A stretch of DNA of 64,000 nucleotides from JANQJA01 sp040880285 (GTDB taxonomy: Bacteria > Pseudomonadota > Gammaproteobacteria > Pseudomonadales > Azotimanducaceae): contig JBBDIT010000021.1 in NCBI GenBank assembly GCA_040880285.1, positions 94,073 through 158,072 on the forward strand, given 5' to 3'. The position numbers and the translations under genes were made by a program. This document shows, piece after piece, positions 18,023 through 26,528 of the stretch (position 1 is the first letter of the stretch; each line of letters starts with the position of its first letter). The notes under the pieces were generated by a model. That model was not told the origin of the DNA and did no database searches. It saw nothing but the letters and a program-made list of their open reading frames with translations.

Positions 18023-18730
18023 ATGACTGTACCAAAAACTATCGTCATTACAGGTGCCGCAAGCGGGCTTGGACGGGCCTGGACTGAAGGCTTTCTTGCT
18101 GACGGAGCACGCGTCGTCGCTGCCGACATCGACATGGTCGGGCTCAAATCACTTTCGGACCAAGGCGCCATTACGATCACGACAGATGTGTCGCAGCCCG
18201 AACAAGTACGTGCATTGATTACGCAAGCGGTTGAGGAAACTGGACGTCTGGATGCTCTCTTCAACAATGCCGGACTCGGATTCAGAACACGCATTGAAGA
18301 TCTCGATGATGGAGAGTTCGAACATCACATTGCCATTCATCTGTTCGGCACCGTCGCCGGTATGCGCCATGCGATTCCCGTTATGCGTAACCAGGGGTAT
18401 GGACGCATAGTGAACACTATATCCAGGGCTGCTGAATTCGCGTCGCCAAACAACTCCGCCTACTCCTCTGCCAAAGCCGCCATCTGGGCTACGACCCGGA
18501 GTGCGGCCCTTGAGACAGCGGACACTGACATACTTATCAATATGATTATTCCAGGTCCGACCAACACCGCGATCTGGGGTCGAGATATGCCTGACCTGCA
18601 GCCGCCGGAAGTAACATTGCCAACCGCTCGCATGTTGGCTGGTCTGCCGGCGGGTGGGCCGAGTGGGCGAGTGTTTTGGAACGAAAAGGAATACCCGTTG
18701 TTTTCGCCAGAGAACCAGATTAAAAGATAA
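18023..18730 (+). CDS. SDR-family oxidoreductase
   Basis: A 235-aa classical short-chain dehydrogenase: cofactor motif TGAASGLG at 10-17, NNAG at 81-84 and the catalytic set Ser134, Tyr147 and Lys151 (YSSAK). Asp in VVAADID after the second strand suggests preference for NAD(H). AAGGA-like sequence precedes the ATG. The C-terminus is slightly shorter than usual. It follows the DUF3604-HupE pair by 27 bp and may be in the same transcript. It converges with and overlaps the third HupE-like gene by 11 bp. Substrate unknown. Confidence 0.85.
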   Translation: MTVPKTIVITGAASGLGRAWTEGFLADGARVVAADIDMVGLKSLSDQGAITITTDVSQPEQVRALITQAVEETGRLDALFNNAGLGFRTRIEDLDDGEFEHHIAIHLFGTVAGMRHAIPVMRNQGYGRIVNTISRAAEFASPNNSAYSSAKAAIWATTRSAALETADTDILINMIIPGPTNTAIWGRDMPDLQPPEVTLPTARMLAGLPAGGPSGRVFWNEKEYPLFSPENQIKR

Positions 18731-19673
18731 TTTGTGTGGTTCTCAGGATCAACCAGTAACTTGCCAGGGCGCCCGCAAAAAATAGCGGTGCAGTTTGAAC
18801 CCAACGAGGCACTGTGAGACGAAACTGTGCCCGCAGATAAAGTAACCCCAATACGAGCGTGATAATGATCAGTTGACCCAATTCGATCCCCATATTGAAA
18901 AACAAGAGCGCCCACCAGGCAGCATTCTCCGGCAAACCAATTTCAGAGAGAGCTCCGGCAAATCCAAGACCGTGCAATAGTCCGAATAAAAACGTGATTG
19001 CCCAGGGGTTGCCTGTTCCAGGATTGAACGCCTGTAAACTCAAAACGACGATACTGAGCGCAATGGTCGCTTCAACTGGTGCCTGGGATACATTCACAAT
19101 ATTGAATGCCGACAGGCCAAGAGTAATGGAATGCGCTACAGTAAAGCTGGTTACGGCCTTTATTAAATTGAGTTTCCCGCGGACCACGAACATCAATACA
19201 ATCACAAATAACAGATGATCAACTCCCATAAGTAAATGTTCAACTCCCATAGTCAGATACATGGGAAGCCATGGTGTTTGCTTCACCACGTTGAAATAGG
19301 GTGCGTCCGGATTGATTAAGTAATTGATCACATCGCCGCTCGTATAGCCAATATTGACGAGCGTATCGATCATGGTGCGATCCAAACCGATGATATCGAT
19401 TCTTCTTAGTTCTTCCCCTTCACAAAGAATCTCCCATTCCTCTTCAAGGGCCCTTGCATTGACAGATACAATTGGCGTGGTTGAATTTTCACAATTGGTA
19501 GTTGCCCGCAAGCCCAGATACCGGCCCTGGATCTGTGGTTGTTTCAGCGTTACAGTAAATCGATTGGGCTCTGTTTGAACCAGTTTCAGGAAGGCGGGAC
19601 GAACTTCGTGCGCAAAGACATCAGTAGTCAAGGCTAACAATAGAGCGATAGCGAGGATACGCATCTTGCTCAA
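18720..19673 (-). CDS. HupE/UreJ-like membrane protein (copy 3)
   Basis: A 317-aa HupE-type protein with a signal peptide ending DVFA, a short soluble domain starting HEVRPAF, and helices with GVEHLLMGVDHLLF and FGLLHGLGFAGAL. It is shorter and more divergent than copies 1 and 2, but cleavage would again leave an N-terminal His. The TTG at 19673 overlaps the stop of the PpiC-like gene as TTGA; the ATG at 19664 is a good alternative. It is the last gene of a six-gene minus-strand operon that contains DUF3604 copy 4. Confidence 0.8.
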   Translation of the reverse strand: MSKMRILAIALLLALTTDVFAHEVRPAFLKLVQTEPNRFTVTLKQPQIQGRYLGLRATTNCENSTTPIVSVNARALEEEWEILCEGEELRRIDIIGLDRTMIDTLVNIGYTSGDVINYLINPDAPYFNVVKQTPWLPMYLTMGVEHLLMGVDHLLFVIVLMFVVRGKLNLIKAVTSFTVAHSITLGLSAFNIVNVSQAPVEATIALSIVVLSLQAFNPGTGNPWAITFLFGLLHGLGFAGALSEIGLPENAAWWALLFFNMGIELGQLIIITLVLGLLYLRAQFRLTVPRWVQTAPLFFAGALASYWLILRTTQIIF

Positions 19674-20467
19674 TTCCGCCTGACGATAATGTAACTTTCA
19701 AGCAAATGTTGATAGTACTCATTATTGGCGGTCTGGCGTTGATCATGCAAAAAATCATTCAAAACCTGGCGTTCAATTTCAGAGTAGCTGGCAGACTCGA
19801 CCGCTTGGCGCTTGGTAATACGGACGAAATGAAGTCCAAAGATACTGGGCACCGGCCCTTGCCAGTCCCCGGTCTTCAATCCCTCGATTCTCTCCGCGAA
19901 TTCGTCGCCGAAGGTTGATGCTATCTCTCTTTTGCTTCGCATTGAATAGGTCTCCTGTAACATGCCGGGTTCACCCAGCTCGCGCCAGTCCCTTTCATTT
20001 CCGAACAATTGTTGCCTCGCAACCCGTAACGCCTCGATATTGTGATGAGGAAAGTAGATTTGTGAAAAAGTGTAGAGAGCTGGCAGCTGGTACCTGGACT
20101 GGTTGTCCTGGTAGTATTTTTGAAGTGTCTTCTGGTTTGGTTCGGGTATATCTTCGGCGATAAAGTTCAATTTCTGAACCAATCGCCGACGAATGATTGT
20201 GTCGCCTTTGTCCAGTTGAAGACGCAGCGCCTCACGATAGAAAACTTCTTCCTTTATCCAGTGTTCCACAAGCGATTGAAGCTGGTTATCTGCAGGTACT
20301 TCTCCCATTTGTGCTTCCCACAAATTGGACAGTCGGGTGCGAACCTCGTCGTTTACCACTATCTCGTCAGGGCGATCAGAAATCCATGCATCAACGCCGA
20401 ACAGGACTGCACCGACAAACAGAAACCAGAATAATGGATAGCGAACCAGGCGAACCGTTAATATCAA
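19670..20467 (-). CDS. Membrane-anchored PpiC/SurA-like peptidyl-prolyl isomerase
   Basis: About 265 aa: one N-terminal membrane helix (LFWFLFVGAVLFGV), a SurA-N-like helical part (HWIKEEVFYREALRL), then a parvulin-like domain (TFSQIYFP, FGLHFVRITKR). Parvulin proteins help exported proteins fold. No usual ATG fits: I chose TTG at 20467, 16 bp after the upstream stop, with TGGAG six bases before it. Earlier starts (20557 or 20632) would overlap the M28-like gene by 70-150 bp. Placed directly before a HupE gene, it may assist maturation of the exported proteins of this operon. Confidence 0.75.
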   Translation of the reverse strand: MILTVRLVRYPLFWFLFVGAVLFGVDAWISDRPDEIVVNDEVRTRLSNLWEAQMGEVPADNQLQSLVEHWIKEEVFYREALRLQLDKGDTIIRRRLVQKLNFIAEDIPEPNQKTLQKYYQDNQSRYQLPALYTFSQIYFPHHNIEALRVARQQLFGNERDWRELGEPGMLQETYSMRSKREIASTFGDEFAERIEGLKTGDWQGPVPSIFGLHFVRITKRQAVESASYSEIERQVLNDFLHDQRQTANNEYYQHLLESYIIVRRN

Positions 20468-20483
20468 AGTTTTCTCCAGACTT

Positions 20484-21629
20484 TCAATTCGAGAGATCAA
20501 CTGCCATGCTACTGAGGGCGCGAACACATCGTGTAGTTGTACCCAGATCGACTGCATCAGGCCATTGATCAGCCGGGTGGTGAAACAGGTTGTTACTGCC
20601 CAGAATCGAGATGTATCTACCCCCACCATCAAAAATATTCCTGGCTTCTCCGAATGGAAGAGTGCCTATGGGTGTCACCGCTGTCGGTTCGATCGATTCA
20701 CTTTTTAAATAATGAGCAGCGATTGATCTTGCTGGCTCATCGGAGTATTGAAGCCTTAAACCGCCACCCTGTTTGGCTGCGATGTTTGCGCCTAGATGAA
20801 TCCACAGGTGCGCATCTTTAATAAGCGAAGGATTCGCCTCGAGGAAGTGATCAAGCCCCGTGTGTCCCAATTCATGACCGGTATTTGCAGTAAAAATAAT
20901 ATCTCTCGTATGTCCTGACTGCTTTATTGCACGCATGATTTCAAGAAAAGCTGCAATTCCCCCACCTCGCTCCGAAGCGCAGGTCCACCAACCACTCCTT
21001 GGTGTCATAACTACCAGCGGTGGCGTACCCCTGCGCTTTCCTGGCATATACGCTTGTACATTTTTCGCTGTGGCAGCCAGGTATTCGCAATGCGCGATGA
21101 CTGTCGCAATTTGACCGGACGTCACAGCTGTCCTAATTTGTACCCACTGACTGTTCGCTATCTGTAACACCGGTGGACCATAGGGATTCTGAAACGACTC
21201 TGCGTTTAGCGTTGCGACGCCCTTAGAGGGCATAGTTTCGTCGGTTACCAGAACAATCGCTTTATGTATATTCGACTTGCGGGCAGATGCAATCTGACTG
21301 AAGAGTTCACCACGGGGAAACGGCAATGCCATTGCCACACCGATGTCGGCCTTCGAGCCCAACTTTCCGAGCCGTCCAGTTATCCCTCTCTCGTCGGTAT
21401 ATGTACAGTCGAATAGTGGTACTCCTTTGATATCCAACTCCGAGACTCGTAATCGCGCGTCCAACACGTGCACACGTTTGAATGAAAACGCATCTATTAC
21501 GGGCTGCACGCCTGCCAATCGAATTTTATCGGCGAGCCATCTGGCACTATCGTTGTCGACATCGGTCCCCGTTCTATGGATCCCCTGTGCGTCATACTCA
21601 GAGAGGATTGATGCAATTCGATCATTCAT
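20484..21629 (-). CDS. M28-like peptidase homologue lacking zinc ligands
   Basis: About 381 aa with the overall pattern of M28 aminopeptidases: TPPLVVMTPRSGWWTCASER, GGGIAAFLEIMRAI, FTANTGHELGHTGLDHFL and a late HHPADQWPDAVD. In active M28 enzymes the first block carries His-x-Asp and GANDNASG, and the third Glu-Glu. Here they read P-R-S, CASERGGG and His-Glu, so most metal ligands are changed. No signal peptide is seen, though the neighbours are exported. I chose ATG 21629; a TTG at 21671 would add 14 residues. It may be a pseudo-enzyme or act on another substrate. Confidence 0.65.
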   Translation of the reverse strand: MNDRIASILSEYDAQGIHRTGTDVDNDSARWLADKIRLAGVQPVIDAFSFKRVHVLDARLRVSELDIKGVPLFDCTYTDERGITGRLGKLGSKADIGVAMALPFPRGELFSQIASARKSNIHKAIVLVTDETMPSKGVATLNAESFQNPYGPPVLQIANSQWVQIRTAVTSGQIATVIAHCEYLAATAKNVQAYMPGKRRGTPPLVVMTPRSGWWTCASERGGGIAAFLEIMRAIKQSGHTRDIIFTANTGHELGHTGLDHFLEANPSLIKDAHLWIHLGANIAAKQGGGLRLQYSDEPARSIAAHYLKSESIEPTAVTPIGTLPFGEARNIFDGGGRYISILGSNNLFHHPADQWPDAVDLGTTTRCVRALSSMAVDLSN

Positions 21630-21750
21630 GGTCCGATCGTATCCTGCCAGGTTTCGAACCTGTGCTAACAAAGGGAGAGCAGCGCTCAGCCTGATAAAGT
21701 TCCTTCGGGAGATTATTGCTATCTCTTCAAGCGTAATCGGCTATGTAGAA

Positions 21751-24345
21751 TTATTTTGTCGCAAATCCCCCGATCCAGATTGGACTGGACCAGGCCATTG
21801 CGTCATCGGCCTGACGAACTCGAACAAAGTAATAGTCTCCATGGCGAGGATTCTGGTCATCCGACAGATTAAACTCGACATCCATAGGCATGCTTGAACC
21901 TCGCTTCAGAATGACCGCATCATTATATCCATCAACTTCCATCGATCTGGTAAATGAACCGTCGGTTATCGAGGCGACAGACAATTCGATCTTGCCACCT
22001 TCTATCATTTGGTGACGACGAAGTTGGGGGGGGCCGGAACCTGTCTCATCGGCATCTTCCAATTCAATACTAATAATTGTAGTGGGATGTAATTCATCGA
22101 ATTCCAGGAACAAAGTGCTATAGCCGCCCCTTGTATTGGTGGCGAAGTCAACAAGGTTGGGATTATTGGGGTCAACCGCTAGATGTTGCGTTTGCCGATT
22201 ATCATGATTGCTGGCAGTAATATTCGTCAACTGAGAGCCCTCCACTGAAAGCTTACCCCGCCAGTGACGCCAGCCCCGTGGATTGTCTACCGGGTGATAA
22301 GGGTAAGAATCAGAATAGAACGAAAGCGCCAACGTATTCGGTTGCGTGTTCCCGTAGTCCCAATGCTTGAGTTTTTTATCGTTCTTGAAGACAGTGATCG
22401 AATGGATCGGCGCAGTACCGATTACTCGACCGGAGATCTCTCGATGCCCAGCGTATTCCGCTCGCTGCCCGATCTTTGTTCCATTAACGTCAACCTCAAG
22501 GATTATTCGCTCACCTGTCGTCGCATAGGCTCTTAGCGACTTCATGCTATCAAAGATGCCATCAATTGTTTTTTCTTTTGCGAACACCGCGCCCAAACCG
22601 CCCCGCTGGGCGAGTGAGTTGGATTTCGGCTTCGCATATCCTGGTCTGCCGACATGGTCATCAGAACCCGCTACAAAACCCACTTGATGACCGTGACTCA
22701 AATACATCCGACCAAACCATTCAAATGTGCCGTGCATTGACATAATTTCAATCAGGTTCCCCATATCCGGATCAGATTGTCTATATTCCCCTCTTTGATG
22801 CGCGTGGGGAATGATCAGGACATCGTCGACATCGTATTTGTTCCTTAAGCCGTTATATAACTGAGACTGGGTTGGATACAACTGGGAAGGTACACGTTCC
22901 CGATCCTCTGGGTCCCTGAAAAGTACATTCTGGTGGCCTCCATGACTTGTCTGGACGGTCCATTCATAACCAAGATAAGGAATAAATTCTCCGCTCTCAG
23001 TGTATTTTTTCGTTAAGTCCCTCAATATTTGCCACTCTTTGTCATCCATCCAGATGTCGTGTTCCGAGTGGGTGACGAAATCCAGCCTGGCCTCGTCACG
23101 TGCGAAGCGCATAAAATCCTCGGCAGTGCCGATCCCTTCTGCGAAACCCGAGTGACCATGGGTATCGCCCCAGTAAATCCGCTGGGAAGGATTTCTTGAT
23201 ACAAGGATCGGGTTCGTTTCGCCAGATATCGTTCCGTCGATTGCCTTTATGGCAATACGATATATCCCAGGCTCTTCGAATCGAATACCTTCTGCCAACA
23301 CTACAGCACGTCCATTAGATTTGACGGATTGAAGCTGCTTACCATTTGCCACCAGATTCCAGTCCGGAATTTCTCCAGTAGCTCGATTACCGTAATCGTC
23401 CTCAGTACGAATTGAGAGATCGAAGGGCTCGCCAACGTCCAGCACTGACGGTGCGAATCCTGCCACTCCCGCCGCCTTGCTGCCATGAATTTTGATCGGT
23501 TGAATCGGCAACGAAAGCCAAAGATTCGAACCGTTCAGATCGACATACACTGGAAATGGCATCTGATTGGACGCAAGATCCGGCATGCGTAGTCCGGCCC
23601 CACCACCTGAAGTATCGCCATAAGTAATGGTCACTTTGTCTCCAGGTTGCAGCTCGCCGGTTTTGACTCGAAATGCCAACTGAGCTGCGGCACCCCGGAA
23701 GCCTCCATGCATCCCTGGTACATCGAAAGAGTCTACGACAAACTCGACATTAGCATTATTGGACTTAATTGAGACGTAATTGGCAGCTGTTGAATCACTG
23801 GTCTGGTAGATTCCGTGATTCGCATTGAAGTGCTTGGCAATTAAGAAGCCACCGCCTGTCTCGACAGGTTCGCTCCCCACGGTGTAGGTCTGCTCGAAAG
23901 ATTCATAACTCATCACCTCAAATGGACCTTCCGGTCGCGCCTCGAACCTACCGAGTGCATCAGGCTTCTCGTCCAGAAGTATCAGTTCCTGAATATACTG
24001 GTCCAGTACAGGACCGGAAGGCACACCATAACCATTGATTTGCGTTATTACTGTAGTCGCGTTTACGGGAATATATTCACCTTTTAAGGCGAGCGCGTTA
24101 ATCCAATCGAACACTACCAGGGCTCGTAGTCTCGCATTGTCCTGGTTGGTCGGTGTTTTACGTAGATCCTTTTTTAGTAACTCCACTGACTCACGGAGCT
24201 CGGCTCCCATATAATCATCCGTCGACGCAGGAGGCGTAGTGTCATTGCCCTGATTTCCGCATCCCGCCAGCATAGCCACAACCAAACTGGCACAAAGCCA
24301 GACTTTGAAGGTAGATAGTGAAATAGGAGTAGATAGTTTAAGCAT
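21751..24345 (-). CDS. DUF3604 PHP-like lipoprotein (copy 4)
   Basis: An 864-aa lipoprotein (lipobox LAGC, Cys29) with the DUF3604 core motifs DTHGHSG, HSEHD, GGHQN (His-Gln in place of His-His), PHAHQ and GSDDH, and AWSSPIWIGG near the end. The ATG is preceded by GAGGA at a good distance. It differs more from copies 1 and 2 than they do from each other. It lies 12 bp downstream of the GH43-like gene and upstream of the M28-like, isomerase and HupE genes, within one operon. Confidence 0.88.
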   Translation of the reverse strand: MLKLSTPISLSTFKVWLCASLVVAMLAGCGNQGNDTTPPASTDDYMGAELRESVELLKKDLRKTPTNQDNARLRALVVFDWINALALKGEYIPVNATTVITQINGYGVPSGPVLDQYIQELILLDEKPDALGRFEARPEGPFEVMSYESFEQTYTVGSEPVETGGGFLIAKHFNANHGIYQTSDSTAANYVSIKSNNANVEFVVDSFDVPGMHGGFRGAAAQLAFRVKTGELQPGDKVTITYGDTSGGGAGLRMPDLASNQMPFPVYVDLNGSNLWLSLPIQPIKIHGSKAAGVAGFAPSVLDVGEPFDLSIRTEDDYGNRATGEIPDWNLVANGKQLQSVKSNGRAVVLAEGIRFEEPGIYRIAIKAIDGTISGETNPILVSRNPSQRIYWGDTHGHSGFAEGIGTAEDFMRFARDEARLDFVTHSEHDIWMDDKEWQILRDLTKKYTESGEFIPYLGYEWTVQTSHGGHQNVLFRDPEDRERVPSQLYPTQSQLYNGLRNKYDVDDVLIIPHAHQRGEYRQSDPDMGNLIEIMSMHGTFEWFGRMYLSHGHQVGFVAGSDDHVGRPGYAKPKSNSLAQRGGLGAVFAKEKTIDGIFDSMKSLRAYATTGERIILEVDVNGTKIGQRAEYAGHREISGRVIGTAPIHSITVFKNDKKLKHWDYGNTQPNTLALSFYSDSYPYHPVDNPRGWRHWRGKLSVEGSQLTNITASNHDNRQTQHLAVDPNNPNLVDFATNTRGGYSTLFLEFDELHPTTIISIELEDADETGSGPPQLRRHQMIEGGKIELSVASITDGSFTRSMEVDGYNDAVILKRGSSMPMDVEFNLSDDQNPRHGDYYFVRVRQADDAMAWSSPIWIGGFATK

Positions 24346-24357
24346 AATTTTTCCTCG

Positions 24358-25425
24358 TTACATTTGTTCGATTTCTGCTATGGCGATTCCTGACTCCCCC
24401 GCAACGGAATAAAGCAACCAGGTTCGGTTGTCTTCTTCAAATATTTCCGGGTCACGGAGCTGGTTAACAGGTACTTCTATTGCGCCCCTACTGGAAGCCT
24501 CAACAGGCAGATGCGCGCCTTCCCACTTTTCCTCTGGACGGAGAACATCAATTGGCTCAGAAGCCTTCCAGTCGACCCAATCACTCGAGATGTCTATGCT
24601 TGATAACAGGATTCTTTCTGGTGCATCCGCTACCTGTGTCCAAAACACGAAGAGTGTTTCATCTCGAACCATTAAGCCAGCATGGCGCATATCAGGGTTA
24701 AATAAGTCAGGCCCTTTTTCAAAATCTGTAAGCCCGTCTTTCGAACGATAGAATATTCCTGGCATCGCCATGCCGTAAAAATAGCCTCGCCACTGAAACA
24801 CACGCAGATACGGTCGCGTAATGACATCTGGTTGTGAGGTAAAATGAAGCCCGTCACGAGAACTCGCAGCACGCGTAGCCTGCTCTCCAGTTTCCATCAT
24901 GCCATGGTAGTAAAGGCGCACTTCCTGCTTTTCAGGGATAACCACCACCTCTGGAGAAGCGATATGAGTATAACCGTATCCGGCGTCGCGGATCGATTGT
25001 AATCTTTGACGTTGCGTACCCGTCAAGCGACTCTCATCCACCTTTATGGGAAAACCTGAGTCCTGCAGTGATAAGGCTCCTGGCTCGTAGATGGTCCAGG
25101 GGCCCGACACCTGATCCGCGTACGCGAGTCGGATATATTTACCCTTGTGGTGTGAAAAGTAGAGGTAATATCGACCTAAGGGTTTCTCCACCCAGGATGG
25201 CACACGGATCAATGATGGGCCATTGATGTTATCCCCGATCGTTGCCGACATCGCAGGACTGATTATTGGATTATTCGGCAACCGTTTGATCTTAACTGTA
25301 TTTTCATTGCCGGTATCAGCGTTGCATGAGAACAGGGTAAGAAGGAGCAAGATAGTATTTACCTTAATGCCCTTATCGATAATAGGTCGCAATACCTTCA
25401 ACTCAGTCACCCGTAATCGATTCAT
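24358..25425 (-). CDS. GH43-like five-bladed beta-propeller lipoprotein
   Basis: A 355-aa protein with a predicted lipoprotein signal (LLLLTLFSC) after an unusually long basic N-region. The body has blade-like strands seen in GH43/GH32-type propellers: NGPSLIRVPSW, YYLYFSHHKG, IRLAYADQVSGPW, YTHIASPEVVV, ASSRDGLHF and RDPEIFEEDNRTWLLYS. Such folds often act on arabinan, xylan or related glycans, but catalytic acids cannot be assigned safely. Its ATG overlaps the upstream stop as ATGA. Glycan-related activity is inference from the fold. Confidence 0.65.
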   Translation of the reverse strand: MNRLRVTELKVLRPIIDKGIKVNTILLLLTLFSCNADTGNENTVKIKRLPNNPIISPAMSATIGDNINGPSLIRVPSWVEKPLGRYYLYFSHHKGKYIRLAYADQVSGPWTIYEPGALSLQDSGFPIKVDESRLTGTQRQRLQSIRDAGYGYTHIASPEVVVIPEKQEVRLYYHGMMETGEQATRAASSRDGLHFTSQPDVITRPYLRVFQWRGYFYGMAMPGIFYRSKDGLTDFEKGPDLFNPDMRHAGLMVRDETLFVFWTQVADAPERILLSSIDISSDWVDWKASEPIDVLRPEEKWEGAHLPVEASSRGAIEVPVNQLRDPEIFEEDNRTWLLYSVAGESGIAIAEIEQM

Positions 25426-26333
25426 TGTTGTCTAAATTTTTCGAAGAATTGAAGCTGTTGGTCACGATAATCGCTTCGCATTTTATGGAAGGCCCAGGCA
25501 GCCATTACTGCGTTCCGGACAGCGTACGCATCATCTTGTAATTCTGGAAAATCGAAAACTTCACGACCTTTTTGTTCAATGACATCGAATGTAATGCGCC
25601 GGTTGCCCGCAGAGTCAATATAATTTTTGTCTTGCAGAAATTTCATCGCTCTATTAACGTCATTGACTCCATAACTTTCCAACCACGGCCTATCGAGTTG
25701 CTGCTCTCGAGCCATATGTCGTTCAATTGCCTTTCCCTCACGCTTCAACGTCTGGTAGATGGTTTCCAGCCTGGCATTGTTGACGAGTGTATCGTTTTCT
25801 GCGAGCACCAGGAAAGTAGGCAGGTCGTAGTCGCCTGCTTCGATGATTGATTGGGCAAATCCGCCCATGTATGGAGCAACCGCCTTGATCGGATAGCCGA
25901 TCTGGTGAAATACGTAACCGACAGTTGTAGCCATATTGGCACCATTGGACATCCCCATTGTGAACAGCGGGAAGTCTGCGGAGAGTTCCTTATCGCGAAC
26001 GATTTTTTTGTATAGTCGCTGCAATCGCAATAGATCGGGATTGTCGGATAGATCAAGAGTCCGGGGGTCCCAACGTCTGGGCTGGCTGCGTTGTGTACTC
26101 GATGTGGCAAAGAATCCGTAACCGGCCTTTTGCAGAGTATCCATCACCCTCATCGTATCGGCACGGATGGCGAAATCCGCACTTCCCCCGGAACCATGCA
26201 GTAAAATAACAATGCCAACCATATCATCAGGAAATTTCGAATAAACGGGGAATCCTTCGAAGTCCCACTGGTCCCACTCACCCTGAACTGGCAGCGATAG
26301 AAGTAACACCGTCGCCAATAGCACCCTGTACAT
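25422..26333 (-). CDS. Exported alpha/beta hydrolase (depolymerase/esterase-like)
   Basis: A 303-aa exported protein with a signal peptide (MYRVLLATVLLLSLPVQG). It has LLHGSGG as oxyanion region, the nucleophile elbow GMSNGA with Ser129, and ENDTLV as likely acid region. This pattern resembles polyhydroxybutyrate depolymerase-like and feruloyl-esterase-like proteins. GAGG precedes the ATG. It is the first gene of the six-gene operon running to 18720 and lies opposite the TetR-type regulator, which may control it. Confidence 0.75.
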   Translation of the reverse strand: MYRVLLATVLLLSLPVQGEWDQWDFEGFPVYSKFPDDMVGIVILLHGSGGSADFAIRADTMRVMDTLQKAGYGFFATSSTQRSQPRRWDPRTLDLSDNPDLLRLQRLYKKIVRDKELSADFPLFTMGMSNGANMATTVGYVFHQIGYPIKAVAPYMGGFAQSIIEAGDYDLPTFLVLAENDTLVNNARLETIYQTLKREGKAIERHMAREQQLDRPWLESYGVNDVNRAMKFLQDKNYIDSAGNRRITFDVIEQKGREVFDFPELQDDAYAVRNAVMAAWAFHKMRSDYRDQQLQFFEKFRQQ

Positions 26334-26373
26334 AATTTACCTCACTGGTAAAAAAATATGTTATAAAGGAGGA

Positions 26374-26384
26374 TATACAGTATA
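26374..26384. promoter_or_regulatory. Palindrome at the putative -10 box of the hydrolase operon
   Basis: TATACAGTATA is an 11-bp palindrome about 40 bp upstream of the alpha/beta hydrolase start, overlapping a TATACT -10-like box on the minus strand. TTTTGC at 16 bp upstream could act as a weak -35. The divergent TetR-like gene starts 145 bp away, so this is a plausible operator. Confidence 0.3.
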
Positions 26385-26528
26385 CCATTTTATTATCTGT
26401 GCAAAAGTATTAAAAAATGTTTTGAAAGCCTTAATTATAAGCACCTCTCAAGCCTCCAAATCAACTTGCATAGGTGTGTCTTAACGTAAGTTTTATTGAA
26501 ACGGACCTGATTATTTCTAAAAATCACA

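Noticed and set aside
21630..21671. T-arm-like palindrome (CAGGTTCGAAACCTG), suspected tRNA or attachment site
   Set aside because: No matching acceptor stem, anticodon arm or CCA end was found, and it lies at the 5' end of the M28-like gene.
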